From: VGDP01 sp964530335
GTDB taxonomy: Bacteria > Pseudomonadota > Alphaproteobacteria > SP197
Reading direction: 5' to 3'
Length of the DNA: 64,000 nucleotides
Assembly: GCA_964530335.1 (NCBI GenBank)
Contig: CAZGYG010000001.1
Location: 1-64,000, forward strand
Position 1 is the stretch's first letter, and every line of letters begins with the position of its first letter. The notes beneath the pieces are model-generated. The model worked only from the letters and a program-made list of their open reading frames with translations, was not told the DNA's origin and did not search any database. Both the position numbers and the translations under genes were made by a program. Positions 1 to 9,051 of the stretch are shown one piece after another.

Positions 1-1032
1 AGCGAGCCCGGCACCTGCAAGGACCGCGACATCATGCGCCACGACCCGCACAAGCTGGTCGAGGGCGCGCTGATCGCCGGCGCCGGCATGGCCGCCCACA
101 CCGGGTACATCTACATCCGGGGCGAGTTCTATCGCGAGGCCGAACGCCTGGAGGCCGCCATCGCCGAGGCCTACGACGCCGGCCTGATCGGCAAGGACGC
201 CTGCGGCACCGGGTTCGACTTCGACCTGTTCGTCCATCGCGGCGCCGGGGCCTACATCTGCGGCGAGGAGACGGGCCTCTTGGAGAGCCTGGAGGGCAAC
301 AAAGGCATGCCGCGGCTGAAGCCGCCGTTCCCGGCCGCGACCGGGCTGTACGGCTGCCCGACCACGGTGACCAACGTCGAGACGGTCGCGGTGGTGCCGA
401 CCATCCTGCGCCGCGGCGCCGCGTGGTTCGCCGCGCTCGGCCGGCCCAAGAACTCCGGGACCAAGATCTTTTGCATCTCCGGCCACGTCGCCAAGCCGTG
501 CAACGTCGAGGAAGAGATGGGGATAGCGCTGCGGGAGCTCATCGAACGCCACGCCGGCGGCGTGCGCGGCGGCTGGGACAACCTGCTGGCGATCATCCCC
601 GGCGGCTCGTCGGTGCCCCTGATCCCGCGTTCGATCTGCGACACGGTGCTGATGGATTTCGATTCGCTGCGCGAGGTGCGCTCGGGCCTCGGCACCGCGG
701 CGGTGATCGTGATGGATAAGTCGACCGACATCGTCAAGGCGATCGCGCGGCTGTCGCGCTTCTACAAGCACGAGAGCTGCGGCCAGTGCACGCCATGCCG
801 CGAAGGCTGCGGCTGGATGATGCGGATCATGGACCGACTGGTGGAGGGGCGCGCGGCGCTCGGCGATATCGACCTGCTCGAGGACGTGAGCCGACGCATC
901 GAGGGCCATACGATCTGCGCGCTCGGTGACGCCGCGGCGTGGCCGGTCCAGGGCCTGATCCGCCACTTCCGGCCCGAGCTGGAACGGCGGATCGCGGCGT
1001 ATCAGGCGGCGCAGAGCGCGGCGGCGGAGTAG
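1..1032 (+). CDS. nuoF: NADH-quinone oxidoreductase subunit F, 5' truncated
   Basis: NADH- and FMN-binding subunit of complex I, which takes electrons from NADH at the cytoplasmic arm. The frame is open from base 1, so the N-terminal part (including the glycine-rich NADH loop) lies outside the window; 343 residues are seen. The GAYICGEETGLLESLEGNKG segment (nt 247-306) is typical of the FMN/NADH pocket. The cluster N3 ligands are visible as SCGQCTPCREGC (about nt 775-810) and the later Cys in HTICALGD (about nt 907-930). It is followed after 3 nt by nuoG in the same cluster. Identity is secure; only the 5' end is missing. Confidence 0.97.
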   Translation, partial: SEPGTCKDRDIMRHDPHKLVEGALIAGAGMAAHTGYIYIRGEFYREAERLEAAIAEAYDAGLIGKDACGTGFDFDLFVHRGAGAYICGEETGLLESLEGNKGMPRLKPPFPAATGLYGCPTTVTNVETVAVVPTILRRGAAWFAALGRPKNSGTKIFCISGHVAKPCNVEEEMGIALRELIERHAGGVRGGWDNLLAIIPGGSSVPLIPRSICDTVLMDFDSLREVRSGLGTAAVIVMDKSTDIVKAIARLSRFYKHESCGQCTPCREGCGWMMRIMDRLVEGRAALGDIDLLEDVSRRIEGHTICALGDAAAWPVQGLIRHFRPELERRIAAYQAAQSAAAE

Positions 1033-1035
1033 GGC

Positions 1036-3096
1036 ATGGTCAAGATCACCATCGACGGCGAAGCCCACGACGTGGCCGCGGGACTGACCCTGTTGCAGGC
1101 GTGCGAACAGGCCGGCAAGGAGATACCCCGATTCTGCTACCACGAGCGCCTGGCCATCGCCGGCAACTGCCGCATGTGCCTGGTCGAGGTCGAGCGCTCG
1201 CCCAAGCCGGTGGCAAGCTGCGCCTGGCCGATCAACGAAGGCATGGTGGTCAAGACCGACAGCGAGATGGTGCGCCGCGCGCGCCACGGCGTGATGGAAT
1301 TCCTGCTGCTCAACCATCCGCTCGACTGCCCGATCTGCGACCAGGGCGGCGAATGCGACCTCCAGGACCAGGCCATGGCCTACGGCGTGGGGGCAAGCCG
1401 GTTCGAGGAGGCCAAGCGCGCGGTGCCGGACAAGGACTTCGGCCCGCTGGTCAAGACCCTGATGACGCGCTGCATCCACTGCACGCGCTGCATCCGGTTC
1501 CTCGACGACGTGGCCGGCGTGCACGAGCTCGGCGCGGTCAACCGGGGCGAGAACATGGAGGTCTCGACCTACGTGGCGCGCGCCCTGAGCTCGGAACTCA
1601 GCGGCAACATCATCGACCTGTGCCCGGTCGGCGCGCTCACGTCGAAGCCCTACGCCTTCGCCGCGCGGTCGTGGGAGCTGGTGGCGACCGAGAGCGTCGA
1701 CGTGCTCGACGCGGTCGGCGCCGCGATCCGCGTCGATGCGCGCGGCTCCGAGGTCATGCGGATACTGCCGCGTCTCGACGAGGACGTGAACGAGGAGTGG
1801 ATCTCGGACAAGACGCGGTTCGCGTGCGACGGCCTCAGGCGCCAGCGGCTCGATACGCCCATGGTGCGCGACGAAGGCCGACTGCGGCCGGCGTCGTGGG
1901 CCGAGGCGTTCGGCCGCGTCGCCGACCGGCTCAAGGGCGTCCCGGGCGAGCGCATCGCCGCGCTCGCCGGCGACCTGGTCGATGCCGAGGCGGCGTTCGC
2001 CCTGGTCCAGTTGCTCGACCGGCTGGGCGCGCCTCATCGCGACTGCCGGCAGGATGGCGCGGCGCTGGATCCCGCGTGCCGCGCGTCCTACCTGTTCAAC
2101 ACGACGATCGCCGGCATCGAGCGGGCGGACGCCTGCCTTCTGATCGGCACCGACCCGCGCCGCGAGGCGCCGGTGCTCAACGCGCGCTTGCGCAAGCGCT
2201 GGCTCCAGGGCGGCTTTCGCGTCGCGGCGGTGGGCGCGGTGGGCACGCCGACCTTGCGCATCGAGAGCCTGGGCGCCGGGCCGCGCACGCTCGCCGAGCT
2301 CGCGGCGGGCCGGCACCCCTTCGCCGCGACCCTGGCGGCGGCGAAGGCGCCGATGCTGATCCTCGGCATGGGCGCGCTGACGCGGACCGACGGCTGGGCC
2401 GTGCTCGCCGAGGCCCGCGCGCTGGCCGAGCGCACCGGCATGGTCAAGGACGGCTGGAACGGCTTCAACGTGCTGCACACGGCGGCGGGGCGCGTCGGCG
2501 CGCTCGACGCGGGCTTCGTGCCCGGCGCTGGCGGACGCGACAGAGTGGGCATCGTGGCCGGCGCGGGCAACGCGGCGCTCGACGCCGTGATCCTGCTGGG
2601 CGCGGACGAGATCGACATGACGGCGCTCGGGCGCGCCTTCGTCGTCTACATCGGGCACCACGGCGACCGCGGCGCCCATCGCGCCGACGTCATCCTGCCC
2701 GGCGCGGCGTACACCGAGAAGGACGCGACCTACGTCAACACCGAAGGCCGGGTGCGTCACGCCCGCCGCGCCGTGTTCCCGCCGGGCGAAGCGCGCGCGG
2801 ACTGGGCCGTGGTGCGGGCGCTCTCGGAGGCGCTGGGGGCGACGCTGCCGTTCGACGACCTGGCCGGCGTGCGCCGTGCGCTGGCCGCCGCGCATCCTTC
2901 GTTCGCGGCCCCGGGCGGGCACGCGCCGGCGGCTTGGGGCGGCTTCGGCCGCGCCGGGACGCTCGGCGACGGCGGGTTCGAAAGCCCGATCAAGAATTTC
3001 TACATGACGGACCCGATCAGCCGCGCCTCGCCAACCATGGCAAAATGCGTCGAGGCGCTCGGCGATCCGGGGCGGGCGACCGGCACCCATGGCTGA
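1036..3096 (+). CDS. nuoG: NADH-quinone oxidoreductase subunit G
   Basis: Large iron-sulfur subunit of the complex I peripheral arm, 686 aa, the usual alphaproteobacterial length. The N-terminal ferredoxin domain has 2Fe-2S ligands C34, C45, C48 and C62. The next domain carries the N5 ligands H94, C98, C101 and C107 (HPLDCPICDQGGEC), followed by the N4 ligands C146, C149, C152 and C196. The rest is a molybdopterin-oxidoreductase-like fold that is structural in this family. The ATG at 1036 lies 3 nt after nuoF, and the gene overlaps nuoH by 8 nt, as expected for a co-transcribed, translationally coupled cluster. Confidence 0.97.
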   Translation: MVKITIDGEAHDVAAGLTLLQACEQAGKEIPRFCYHERLAIAGNCRMCLVEVERSPKPVASCAWPINEGMVVKTDSEMVRRARHGVMEFLLLNHPLDCPICDQGGECDLQDQAMAYGVGASRFEEAKRAVPDKDFGPLVKTLMTRCIHCTRCIRFLDDVAGVHELGAVNRGENMEVSTYVARALSSELSGNIIDLCPVGALTSKPYAFAARSWELVATESVDVLDAVGAAIRVDARGSEVMRILPRLDEDVNEEWISDKTRFACDGLRRQRLDTPMVRDEGRLRPASWAEAFGRVADRLKGVPGERIAALAGDLVDAEAAFALVQLLDRLGAPHRDCRQDGAALDPACRASYLFNTTIAGIERADACLLIGTDPRREAPVLNARLRKRWLQGGFRVAAVGAVGTPTLRIESLGAGPRTLAELAAGRHPFAATLAAAKAPMLILGMGALTRTDGWAVLAEARALAERTGMVKDGWNGFNVLHTAAGRVGALDAGFVPGAGGRDRVGIVAGAGNAALDAVILLGADEIDMTALGRAFVVYIGHHGDRGAHRADVILPGAAYTEKDATYVNTEGRVRHARRAVFPPGEARADWAVVRALSEALGATLPFDDLAGVRRALAAAHPSFAAPGGHAPAAWGGFGRAGTLGDGGFESPIKNFYMTDPISRASPTMAKCVEALGDPGRATGTHG

Positions 3097-4102
3097 CGCG
3101 GCGTGGGACCTCTACGTCTGGCCGACGGTCTTGACCGTTCTCGGCATCGTGGCCGTGATCGTGCCGCTGCTGGTCGGCGTCGCCTACCTGACGTACGTCG
3201 AGCGCAAGGTCATCGGCGCGATCCAGTTGCGGCGCGGGCCGAACGTGGTCGGACCCTTCGGGCTGCTGCAGCCGATCGCCGACGGCATCAAGCTGTTCTT
3301 CAAGGAGACGGTGATCCCGACCCGCGCCGACAAGGTCGTGTTCTTCGCCGCGCCGATGGTGACCTTCACCCTGGCGCTGGTCGGCTGGGCGGTGATCCCG
3401 TTCGACGACGGCCTGGTCATCGCCGACATCAACGTCGGCGTGCTGTACCTGTTCGCGATCTCCTCGCTCGGGGTCTACGGCATCATCATGGCCGGGTGGG
3501 CGAGCAACTCGAGATACGCGTTCCTCGGCGCCCTGCGCTCGGCGGCGCAGATGGTGTCCTACGAGGTCTCGATCGGCTTCGTCATGGTCACGGTCCTGGT
3601 CTGCGTTGGCTCGCTCAACCTGAGCGATGTCGTGCGCGCGCAGGAGGGCCTGTGGTTCGTCGTGCCGTTGTTCCCGATGTTCGTGATCTTCGTGATCTCG
3701 GCGCTGGCTGAGACCAACCGCGCGCCGTTCGACCTGCCCGAGGCCGAGGCGGAGCTGGTCGCCGGCTACAACGTCGAATACTCGGCGATGACCTTCGCCC
3801 TGTTCTTCCTCGGCGAATACGCCAACATGATCCTGATGAGCGGGATGACCACGATCCTGTTCCTCGGCGGTTGGCTGCCGCTGATCCCGTTCGAGCCGTT
3901 CTCGTGGATTCCGGGGCCGATCTGGTTCGCGGCCAAGGCATCGTCGGTGCTGTTCGTGTTCCTGTGGGTGCGCGCGACCTTCCCCCGCTTCCGCTACGAC
4001 CAGCTCATGCGGCTGGGCTGGAAGGTGTTCCTGCCCCTGTCGCTGTTCGCCGTGGTCGCCTATGCCGGCGCGCTTCAGGCGTTCGGCTGGCTGCCGGACT
4101 AG
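3089..4102 (+). CDS. nuoH: NADH-quinone oxidoreductase subunit H
   Basis: Membrane subunit at the junction of the complex I arms, which helps form the quinone chamber; 337 aa with about eight hydrophobic segments. Diagnostic conserved stretches are the early YVERKVIGAIQLRRGPN and the quinone-side loop AETNRAPFDLPEAEAELVAG, rich in the acidic residues typical of NuoH. The ATG at 3089 lies inside the end of nuoG (8-nt overlap). The 83-nt gap after it is the largest in the nuo cluster and holds a possible hairpin before nuoI. Confidence 0.97.
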   Translation: MADAAWDLYVWPTVLTVLGIVAVIVPLLVGVAYLTYVERKVIGAIQLRRGPNVVGPFGLLQPIADGIKLFFKETVIPTRADKVVFFAAPMVTFTLALVGWAVIPFDDGLVIADINVGVLYLFAISSLGVYGIIMAGWASNSRYAFLGALRSAAQMVSYEVSIGFVMVTVLVCVGSLNLSDVVRAQEGLWFVVPLFPMFVIFVISALAETNRAPFDLPEAEAELVAGYNVEYSAMTFALFFLGEYANMILMSGMTTILFLGGWLPLIPFEPFSWIPGPIWFAAKASSVLFVFLWVRATFPRFRYDQLMRLGWKVFLPLSLFAVVAYAGALQAFGWLPD

Positions 4103-4138
4103 GAGCCAGGGTTGTCGGTGCGCGGGGCCTGTGCTAAT

Positions 4139-4157
4139 CCCGTCGGCGCCCGGCGGG
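4139..4157 (+). other. possible mRNA hairpin between nuoH and nuoI
   Basis: CCCGTCG, loop GCGCC, CGGCGGG can form a 7-bp stem with one G-U pair, 29 nt upstream of the nuoI ATG. No T-run follows, so a classic terminator is unlikely. An RNA processing or stabilising role within the nuo transcript is possible but speculative, because G+C-rich DNA forms such stems by chance. Confidence 0.25.
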
Positions 4158-4185
4158 TGCGGCGAAACCGTTGACGGAGTTCGCG

Positions 4186-4674
4186 ATGTCCTTCCTCGAC
4201 CGCACCGCGCGTAGCCTGCTGCTGACCGAATTGGTGAGCGGCATGGCGCTGACGCTGCGCTACATCTTCAGGCCCAAGGTCACGCTGAACTACCCCTACG
4301 AAAAGGGCCCCTTGAGCCCGCGCTTCCGCGGCGAACACGCGCTCAGGCGCTACCCCAACGGCGAGGAACGCTGCATCGCGTGCAAGCTGTGCGAGGCGAT
4401 CTGCCCGGCGCAGGCCATCACCATCGAGGCCGAGCCGCGCGCCGACGGCAGCCGGCGCACCACCCGCTACGACATCGACATGACGAAGTGCATCTACTGC
4501 GGGCTGTGCGAGGAAGCGTGCCCGGTGGACGCCATCGTCGAGGGCCCCAACTTCGAGTACGCGACCGAGACGCGCGAGGAGCTTTATTACGACAAGGCGA
4601 AGCTGATGGCGAATGGCGACCGCTGGGAGCGCGAGCTGGCCGAGCGGTTGCGCGCCGACGCACCGTACCGCTGA
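4186..4674 (+). CDS. nuoI: NADH-quinone oxidoreductase subunit I
   Basis: 8Fe ferredoxin-like subunit that passes electrons towards cluster N2 in complex I; 162 aa. Two CxxCxxCxxxC motifs are complete: C63/C66/C69/C73 and C102/C105/C108/C112, the ligands of N6a and N6b. An in-frame TTG exists at 4171, but the ATG at 4186 has GGAG about 7 nt upstream and gives the usual N-terminus, so it is preferred. nuoJ starts 4 nt after the stop. Confidence 0.96.
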   Translation: MSFLDRTARSLLLTELVSGMALTLRYIFRPKVTLNYPYEKGPLSPRFRGEHALRRYPNGEERCIACKLCEAICPAQAITIEAEPRADGSRRTTRYDIDMTKCIYCGLCEEACPVDAIVEGPNFEYATETREELYYDKAKLMANGDRWERELAERLRADAPYR

Positions 4675-4678
4675 TCGC

Positions 4679-5293
4679 ATGTTCGTCGAGGCGCTCGCCT
4701 TCTACCTGTTCGCGGGCGTCGCGGTGGCCTCCGCGGTGATGGTCATCGCGGCGCGCAATGCCGTGCATGCGGTGCTGTTCCTCATCCTCGCCTTCTTCAA
4801 CGGCGCCGGGCTTTTCGTGCTACTGGGCGCCGAGTTCCTGGCGATGATCCTGGTCGTCGTCTACGTCGGCGCCGTGGCCGTGCTGTTCCTGTTCGTCGTC
4901 ATGATGCTCGACGTCGACGTCGTGCGGCTGCGCGAAGGTTTCGCGCGCCATCTGCCGGTCGGCGCGGCGATCGGCCTGGTGCTGCTGGCCGAGCTGCTGC
5001 TCGTGCTTGGCGGCTGGACGCTCGGCGTCGATACCGGCGCCCGCGCCGGCGCGCCGACCCCGCCGCCGGCGGAGGTCCACAACACGCGGGCGCTGGGCGA
5101 CATCCTCTATACCGACTACGCGTACCTGTTCCAGTCGGCCGGGCTGGTGCTGCTGGTGGCCATGATCGGGGCGATCGTGCTGACGCTGCGCACGCGCGAG
5201 GGGGTAAGGCGCCAGCAGATCGCGCGCCAGGTCGCGCGTCGGCCCAGGGATACGATCGAGGTGCGCAAGGCCAAGTCGGGCGAGGGGGTGTAG
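4679..5293 (+). CDS. nuoJ: NADH-quinone oxidoreductase subunit J
   Basis: Small antiporter-adjacent membrane subunit of complex I, 204 aa with five expected hydrophobic segments. The N-terminal FYLFAGVAVASAVMVIAARN and the following VYVGAVAVLFLFVVMMLDVD, with the pi-bulge region of TM3, are typical. The frame is open further upstream, but only the ATG at 4679 follows the nuoI stop with normal spacing and begins directly with the first membrane segment. Its stop abuts the nuoK ATG with no intervening base. Confidence 0.95.
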   Translation: MFVEALAFYLFAGVAVASAVMVIAARNAVHAVLFLILAFFNGAGLFVLLGAEFLAMILVVVYVGAVAVLFLFVVMMLDVDVVRLREGFARHLPVGAAIGLVLLAELLLVLGGWTLGVDTGARAGAPTPPPAEVHNTRALGDILYTDYAYLFQSAGLVLLVAMIGAIVLTLRTREGVRRQQIARQVARRPRDTIEVRKAKSGEGV

Positions 5294-5602
5294 ATGGAAA
5301 TCGGCCTCGCCCATTACCTGACGGTCGCGGCGATCCTGTTCACGCTCGGCGTGTTCGGCATCTTCCTCAACCGCAAGAACGTCATCATCATCCTGATGTC
5401 GGTGGAGCTGATGCTGCTCGCCGTCAACATCAATCTGGTGGCGTTCTCGGCCGCGCTCGGCGACCTGGTGGGGCAGGTGTTCGCCATGCTCGTGCTGACG
5501 GTCGCGGCCGCCGAGGCGGCGATCGGGCTCGCGGTGCTGGTGGTCTACTTCCGCAACCGCGGCTCGATCGAAGTCGACGACATCAACCTGATGCGGGGCT
5601 GA
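5294..5602 (+). CDS. nuoK: NADH-quinone oxidoreductase subunit K
   Basis: Smallest membrane subunit of complex I (MrpC-like), 102 aa with three transmembrane helices. The two conserved membrane glutamates needed for proton transfer are present: E38 in MSVELML and E74 in TVAAAEAAIG. The ATG directly follows the nuoJ stop, so coupled translation is likely. nuoL starts 4 nt downstream. Confidence 0.96.
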   Translation: MEIGLAHYLTVAAILFTLGVFGIFLNRKNVIIILMSVELMLLAVNINLVAFSAALGDLVGQVFAMLVLTVAAAEAAIGLAVLVVYFRNRGSIEVDDINLMRG

Positions 5603-5606
5603 GGGC

Positions 5607-7529
5607 GTGTTCTCGGCCATCGTCTTCCTGCCGCTGCTCGGCGCCGCGCTCGCCGGCCTGTTCGGGCGCTGGCTGGGCGACCGCGGCGCCCACGCGGTGA
5701 CCTGCGTGCCGCTGATCGTGTGCGCGGTGCTGTCGTGGATCGCCCTGTTCGACGTGGTCGGGGGCGCCGAGACCTCGATCTACGTTTTCACCTGGATCGA
5801 TTCGGGCTCGTTCGAGGCGACCTGGGCCTTGCGCATCGACGCGCTCACGGCGGTGATGCTGATCGTCGTGACGACGGTTTCGGCGGCCGTCCACGTCTAT
5901 TCGATCGGCTACATGCACGGCGATCCGGGGGTTCCCCGGTTCTTCGCCTACCTCAGCCTGTTCACCTTCAGCATGCTGATGCTGGTGACGGCGGACAACC
6001 TGCTGCAGATGTTCTTCGGCTGGGAGGGCGTCGGGCTCTGCTCGTATCTGCTGATCGGCTTCTGGTACAAGCGCCCCGCGGCGAACGCCGCGGCGATCAA
6101 GGCGTTCATCGTCAATCGGGTGGGTGACTTCGGTTTCGCGCTCGGCATCGTCGGCACGTACCTGGCGTTCCAGACCATCGAGCTCGACGCCATCTTCGCC
6201 GCCGTGCCGGACAAGGTCGGCACGACCTTCGAGTTTCTGGGCTTCCAGGTCGATACGCTGACGACGCTGTGCCTGCTGCTGTTCATGGGCGCCATGGGCA
6301 AGTCCGCCCAACTCGGCCTGCACACCTGGCTGCCGGACGCCATGGAGGGTCCCACCCCGGTCTCCGCGCTGATCCACGCCGCGACCATGGTGACCGCCGG
6401 GGTGTTCATGGTGGCGCGCCTGTCGCCGATGTTCGAGTACGCCCCGACCGCGCTCGAGGTCGTGGCGTTCGTCGGCGCCTCGACCGCGTTCTTCGCCGCG
6501 ACCATCGGCCTGGTGCAGAACGACATCAAACGCGTGATCGCGTATTCGACGTGCAGCCAGCTCGGTTACATGTTCTTCGCTTGCGGCGTCTCGGCCTACG
6601 GCGCGGGCATCTTCCACCTGTTCACTCACGGCTTCTTCAAGGCGCTGCTGTTTCTCGGCTCGGGCTCGGTCATCCACGCGCTGCACGGCGACCAGGACAT
6701 GCGCCGCATGGGCGGGCTCTACAAGGTCCTGCCGGTGACCTACGGCCTGATGTGGGTCGGCAGCCTGGCGCTGGCCGGCGTGCCGTTCTTCGCCGGCTAT
6801 TTCTCGAAGGACATCATCCTCGAGGCCTCGTTCGCCGCCGGCACTGGAATCGGGCGTTACGCTTTCTGGCTCGGGATCGCGGCGGCGGTGATGACCGCCT
6901 TCTATTCGTGGCGCCTGCTGTTCATGACGTTCCATGGCAAGTTCCGCGGCGACGCCCACACGCTCGAGCACGCCCACGAATCGCCGCCGATCATCCTGGT
7001 TCCGCTGTTCGTGCTGGCGCTCGGGTCCGTCGTCGCCGGCTACTTTGGCCTGCCGATGGTTGAGAACGGCGAGCGTTTCTGGGGCGATTCCCTACTCGTC
7101 CTGCCCGCGCACGACGCGCTCGAGGCCGCGCACCACGTTCCGAGCTGGGTGCAGGCGCTGCCGCTCGTCGCGGCCGTCATCGGCATCGCCGTGGCCTACG
7201 CGCTCTATATGGCGCGTCCGGCATGGGCGGGACAGCTCGCTTCGCGGTTCCGCGCGCTCTACCTGTTCCTGCTCAACAAGTGGTACTTCGACGAGCTCTA
7301 CGATTGGCTGTTCGTGCGATCGGCGAAGGCGATCGGCTTCGGGCTGTGGAAGGGCGGCGACGGCGCGGTCATCGACGGGCTGGGGCCCGATGGCATCTCG
7401 GCGGTGACGCTCGATCTGGCGCGGCGCGCCAAGCGGCTGCAATCCGGTTACCTCTACCACTACGCCTTCGCCATGCTGATCGGCGTCGCCGGGCTGATCA
7501 CCTGGTACCTGGTCTATGGCGGGAACTGA
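5607..7529 (+). CDS. nuoL: NADH-quinone oxidoreductase subunit L
   Basis: Distal proton-pumping antiporter-like subunit of complex I, 640 aa, which ends in the long lateral helix. The typical antiporter core is visible, for example KSAQLGLHTWLPDAMEGPTP (from nt 6301) with conserved Lys and His, and the later FFAGYFSKD loop. The GTG start at 5607 is 4 nt after nuoK and begins immediately with the first membrane helix (MFSAIVFLPLLGAAL). It is followed by nuoM, a paralogue of the same antiporter fold. Confidence 0.97.
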   Translation: MFSAIVFLPLLGAALAGLFGRWLGDRGAHAVTCVPLIVCAVLSWIALFDVVGGAETSIYVFTWIDSGSFEATWALRIDALTAVMLIVVTTVSAAVHVYSIGYMHGDPGVPRFFAYLSLFTFSMLMLVTADNLLQMFFGWEGVGLCSYLLIGFWYKRPAANAAAIKAFIVNRVGDFGFALGIVGTYLAFQTIELDAIFAAVPDKVGTTFEFLGFQVDTLTTLCLLLFMGAMGKSAQLGLHTWLPDAMEGPTPVSALIHAATMVTAGVFMVARLSPMFEYAPTALEVVAFVGASTAFFAATIGLVQNDIKRVIAYSTCSQLGYMFFACGVSAYGAGIFHLFTHGFFKALLFLGSGSVIHALHGDQDMRRMGGLYKVLPVTYGLMWVGSLALAGVPFFAGYFSKDIILEASFAAGTGIGRYAFWLGIAAAVMTAFYSWRLLFMTFHGKFRGDAHTLEHAHESPPIILVPLFVLALGSVVAGYFGLPMVENGERFWGDSLLVLPAHDALEAAHHVPSWVQALPLVAAVIGIAVAYALYMARPAWAGQLASRFRALYLFLLNKWYFDELYDWLFVRSAKAIGFGLWKGGDGAVIDGLGPDGISAVTLDLARRAKRLQSGYLYHYAFAMLIGVAGLITWYLVYGGN

Positions 7530-7533
7530 GGCG

Positions 7534-9039
7534 ATGGACCAGACGCCGCTGCTCTCGCTCATCGTCTTCCTGCCGCTGGTCGGCGCGCTCGCCATCCTGG
7601 TGATCCGGGGCGAGCCGGCGGTGGTGGCACGCAACGCGCGCAACGTGGCGCTCTGGACCACCCTGATCACCCTGGCCCTGGCGGTCATCCTGTGGGCCGA
7701 GTTCGATCCGGCGACGGCCGAGTTCCAGTTCGTCGAGTACATGCCGTGGCTGCCGGCCTACGGCATCGATTACCGCATGGGGGTCGACGGCATCTCGGTC
7801 TTGTTCGTGGTGCTGACCGCGATGTTGCTGCCGATCTGCGTGCTGGCGAGCTGGCGCGCGATCGAAACGCGGGTGCGCGAGTACATGATCACGTTCCTGG
7901 TGCTCGAGACCATGATGACCGGCGTGTTCTGCGCGCTCGACTTCATTCTCTTCTACTTCTTCTTCGAGGGCATGCTGATCCCGATGTTCCTGATCATCGG
8001 GGTGTGGGGCGGGCCGCGGCGGGTCTACGCCGCGTTCAAGTTCTTCCTGTACACGCTGATCGGCTCGGTGCTGCTGCTGCTCGCGCTGCTCGCCATGTAC
8101 TTCCAGGTCGGCACCACGGACATCCAGACCCTGGTGGCGGCCGACTTCGACCCGGTGATGCAGCGCTGGCTGTGGCTCGCGCTGTTCGCCTCGTTCGCCG
8201 TCAAGGTGCCGATGTGGCCGTTCCACACCTGGCTGCCCGATGCCCACGTCGAGGCGCCGACCGCGGGCTCGGTCGTGCTGGCGGCCGTGCTGCTGAAGAT
8301 CGGCGCCTACGGCTTTCTGCGCTTTTCGCTGCCCATGCTACCGGACGCGACACTTTATTTCACGCCGCTGATCTATTCGCTCAGCATCGTGGCGATCATT
8401 TACACCTCGCTGGTCGCGCTGATGCAGGAGGACATGAAGAAGCTGATCGCGTACTCCTCGGTCGCCCACATGGGGTTCGTGACCATCGGCATTTTCACGC
8501 TGACGACCCAGGGGATCGAGGGCGGCCTGGTGCAGATGCTGAGCCACGGCCTGGTCTCGGGCGCGCTGTTCCTGTGCGTCGGTGTCGTCTACGACCGCAT
8601 CCATTCGCGCCTGATCGAACGCTACGGCGGGCTGGTGCACCGGATGCCGATCTATGCCGCGGTGTTCATGGTGTTCATGCTGGCCTCGGTCGGCCTGCCG
8701 GGGACATCGGGGTTCGTCGGCGAGTTCCTGGTGCTGACCGGGGCCTTCCAGGTCAACCGGCTGGTCACCGTGCTGGCCACCACCGGCATCATCCTTGGCG
8801 CCGCGTACATGTTGTGGCTGTACCGCCGGGTCATCTTCGGCGAGCTCGTGCGCGAGGACCTCAAGTCAATCCTCGATCTCAGCCGGCGCGAGGTCGTCGT
8901 ATTCGCGCCGCTCGTCGCCGGCGTCCTGGTCATGGGCGTGTGGCCCGAACCCTTCCTGCGCGTGATGCACGCCTCGGTCGCCCGGCTCATCGCCCAGGCG
9001 ACGCCGACGGCGAGCACGGCGCTGCTTGCGCTGCCCTGA
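7534..9039 (+). CDS. nuoM: NADH-quinone oxidoreductase subunit M
   Basis: Antiporter-like proton-pumping subunit of complex I, 501 aa from this start. It contains the MrpD-type core with FHTWLPDAHVEAPTAGSVV (nt about 8221-8277) and a lysine in KIGAYGFLRF, plus the broken-helix region. An ATG at 7516 inside nuoL would add six residues; the ATG at 7534, 4 nt after the nuoL stop, gives the usual start just before TPLLSLIVFLPLVG and is preferred. Identity is secure; the start is moderately sure. Confidence 0.95.
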   Translation: MDQTPLLSLIVFLPLVGALAILVIRGEPAVVARNARNVALWTTLITLALAVILWAEFDPATAEFQFVEYMPWLPAYGIDYRMGVDGISVLFVVLTAMLLPICVLASWRAIETRVREYMITFLVLETMMTGVFCALDFILFYFFFEGMLIPMFLIIGVWGGPRRVYAAFKFFLYTLIGSVLLLLALLAMYFQVGTTDIQTLVAADFDPVMQRWLWLALFASFAVKVPMWPFHTWLPDAHVEAPTAGSVVLAAVLLKIGAYGFLRFSLPMLPDATLYFTPLIYSLSIVAIIYTSLVALMQEDMKKLIAYSSVAHMGFVTIGIFTLTTQGIEGGLVQMLSHGLVSGALFLCVGVVYDRIHSRLIERYGGLVHRMPIYAAVFMVFMLASVGLPGTSGFVGEFLVLTGAFQVNRLVTVLATTGIILGAAYMLWLYRRVIFGELVREDLKSILDLSRREVVVFAPLVAGVLVMGVWPEPFLRVMHASVARLIAQATPTASTALLALP

Positions 9040-9051
9040 GGTGGCGGGATC

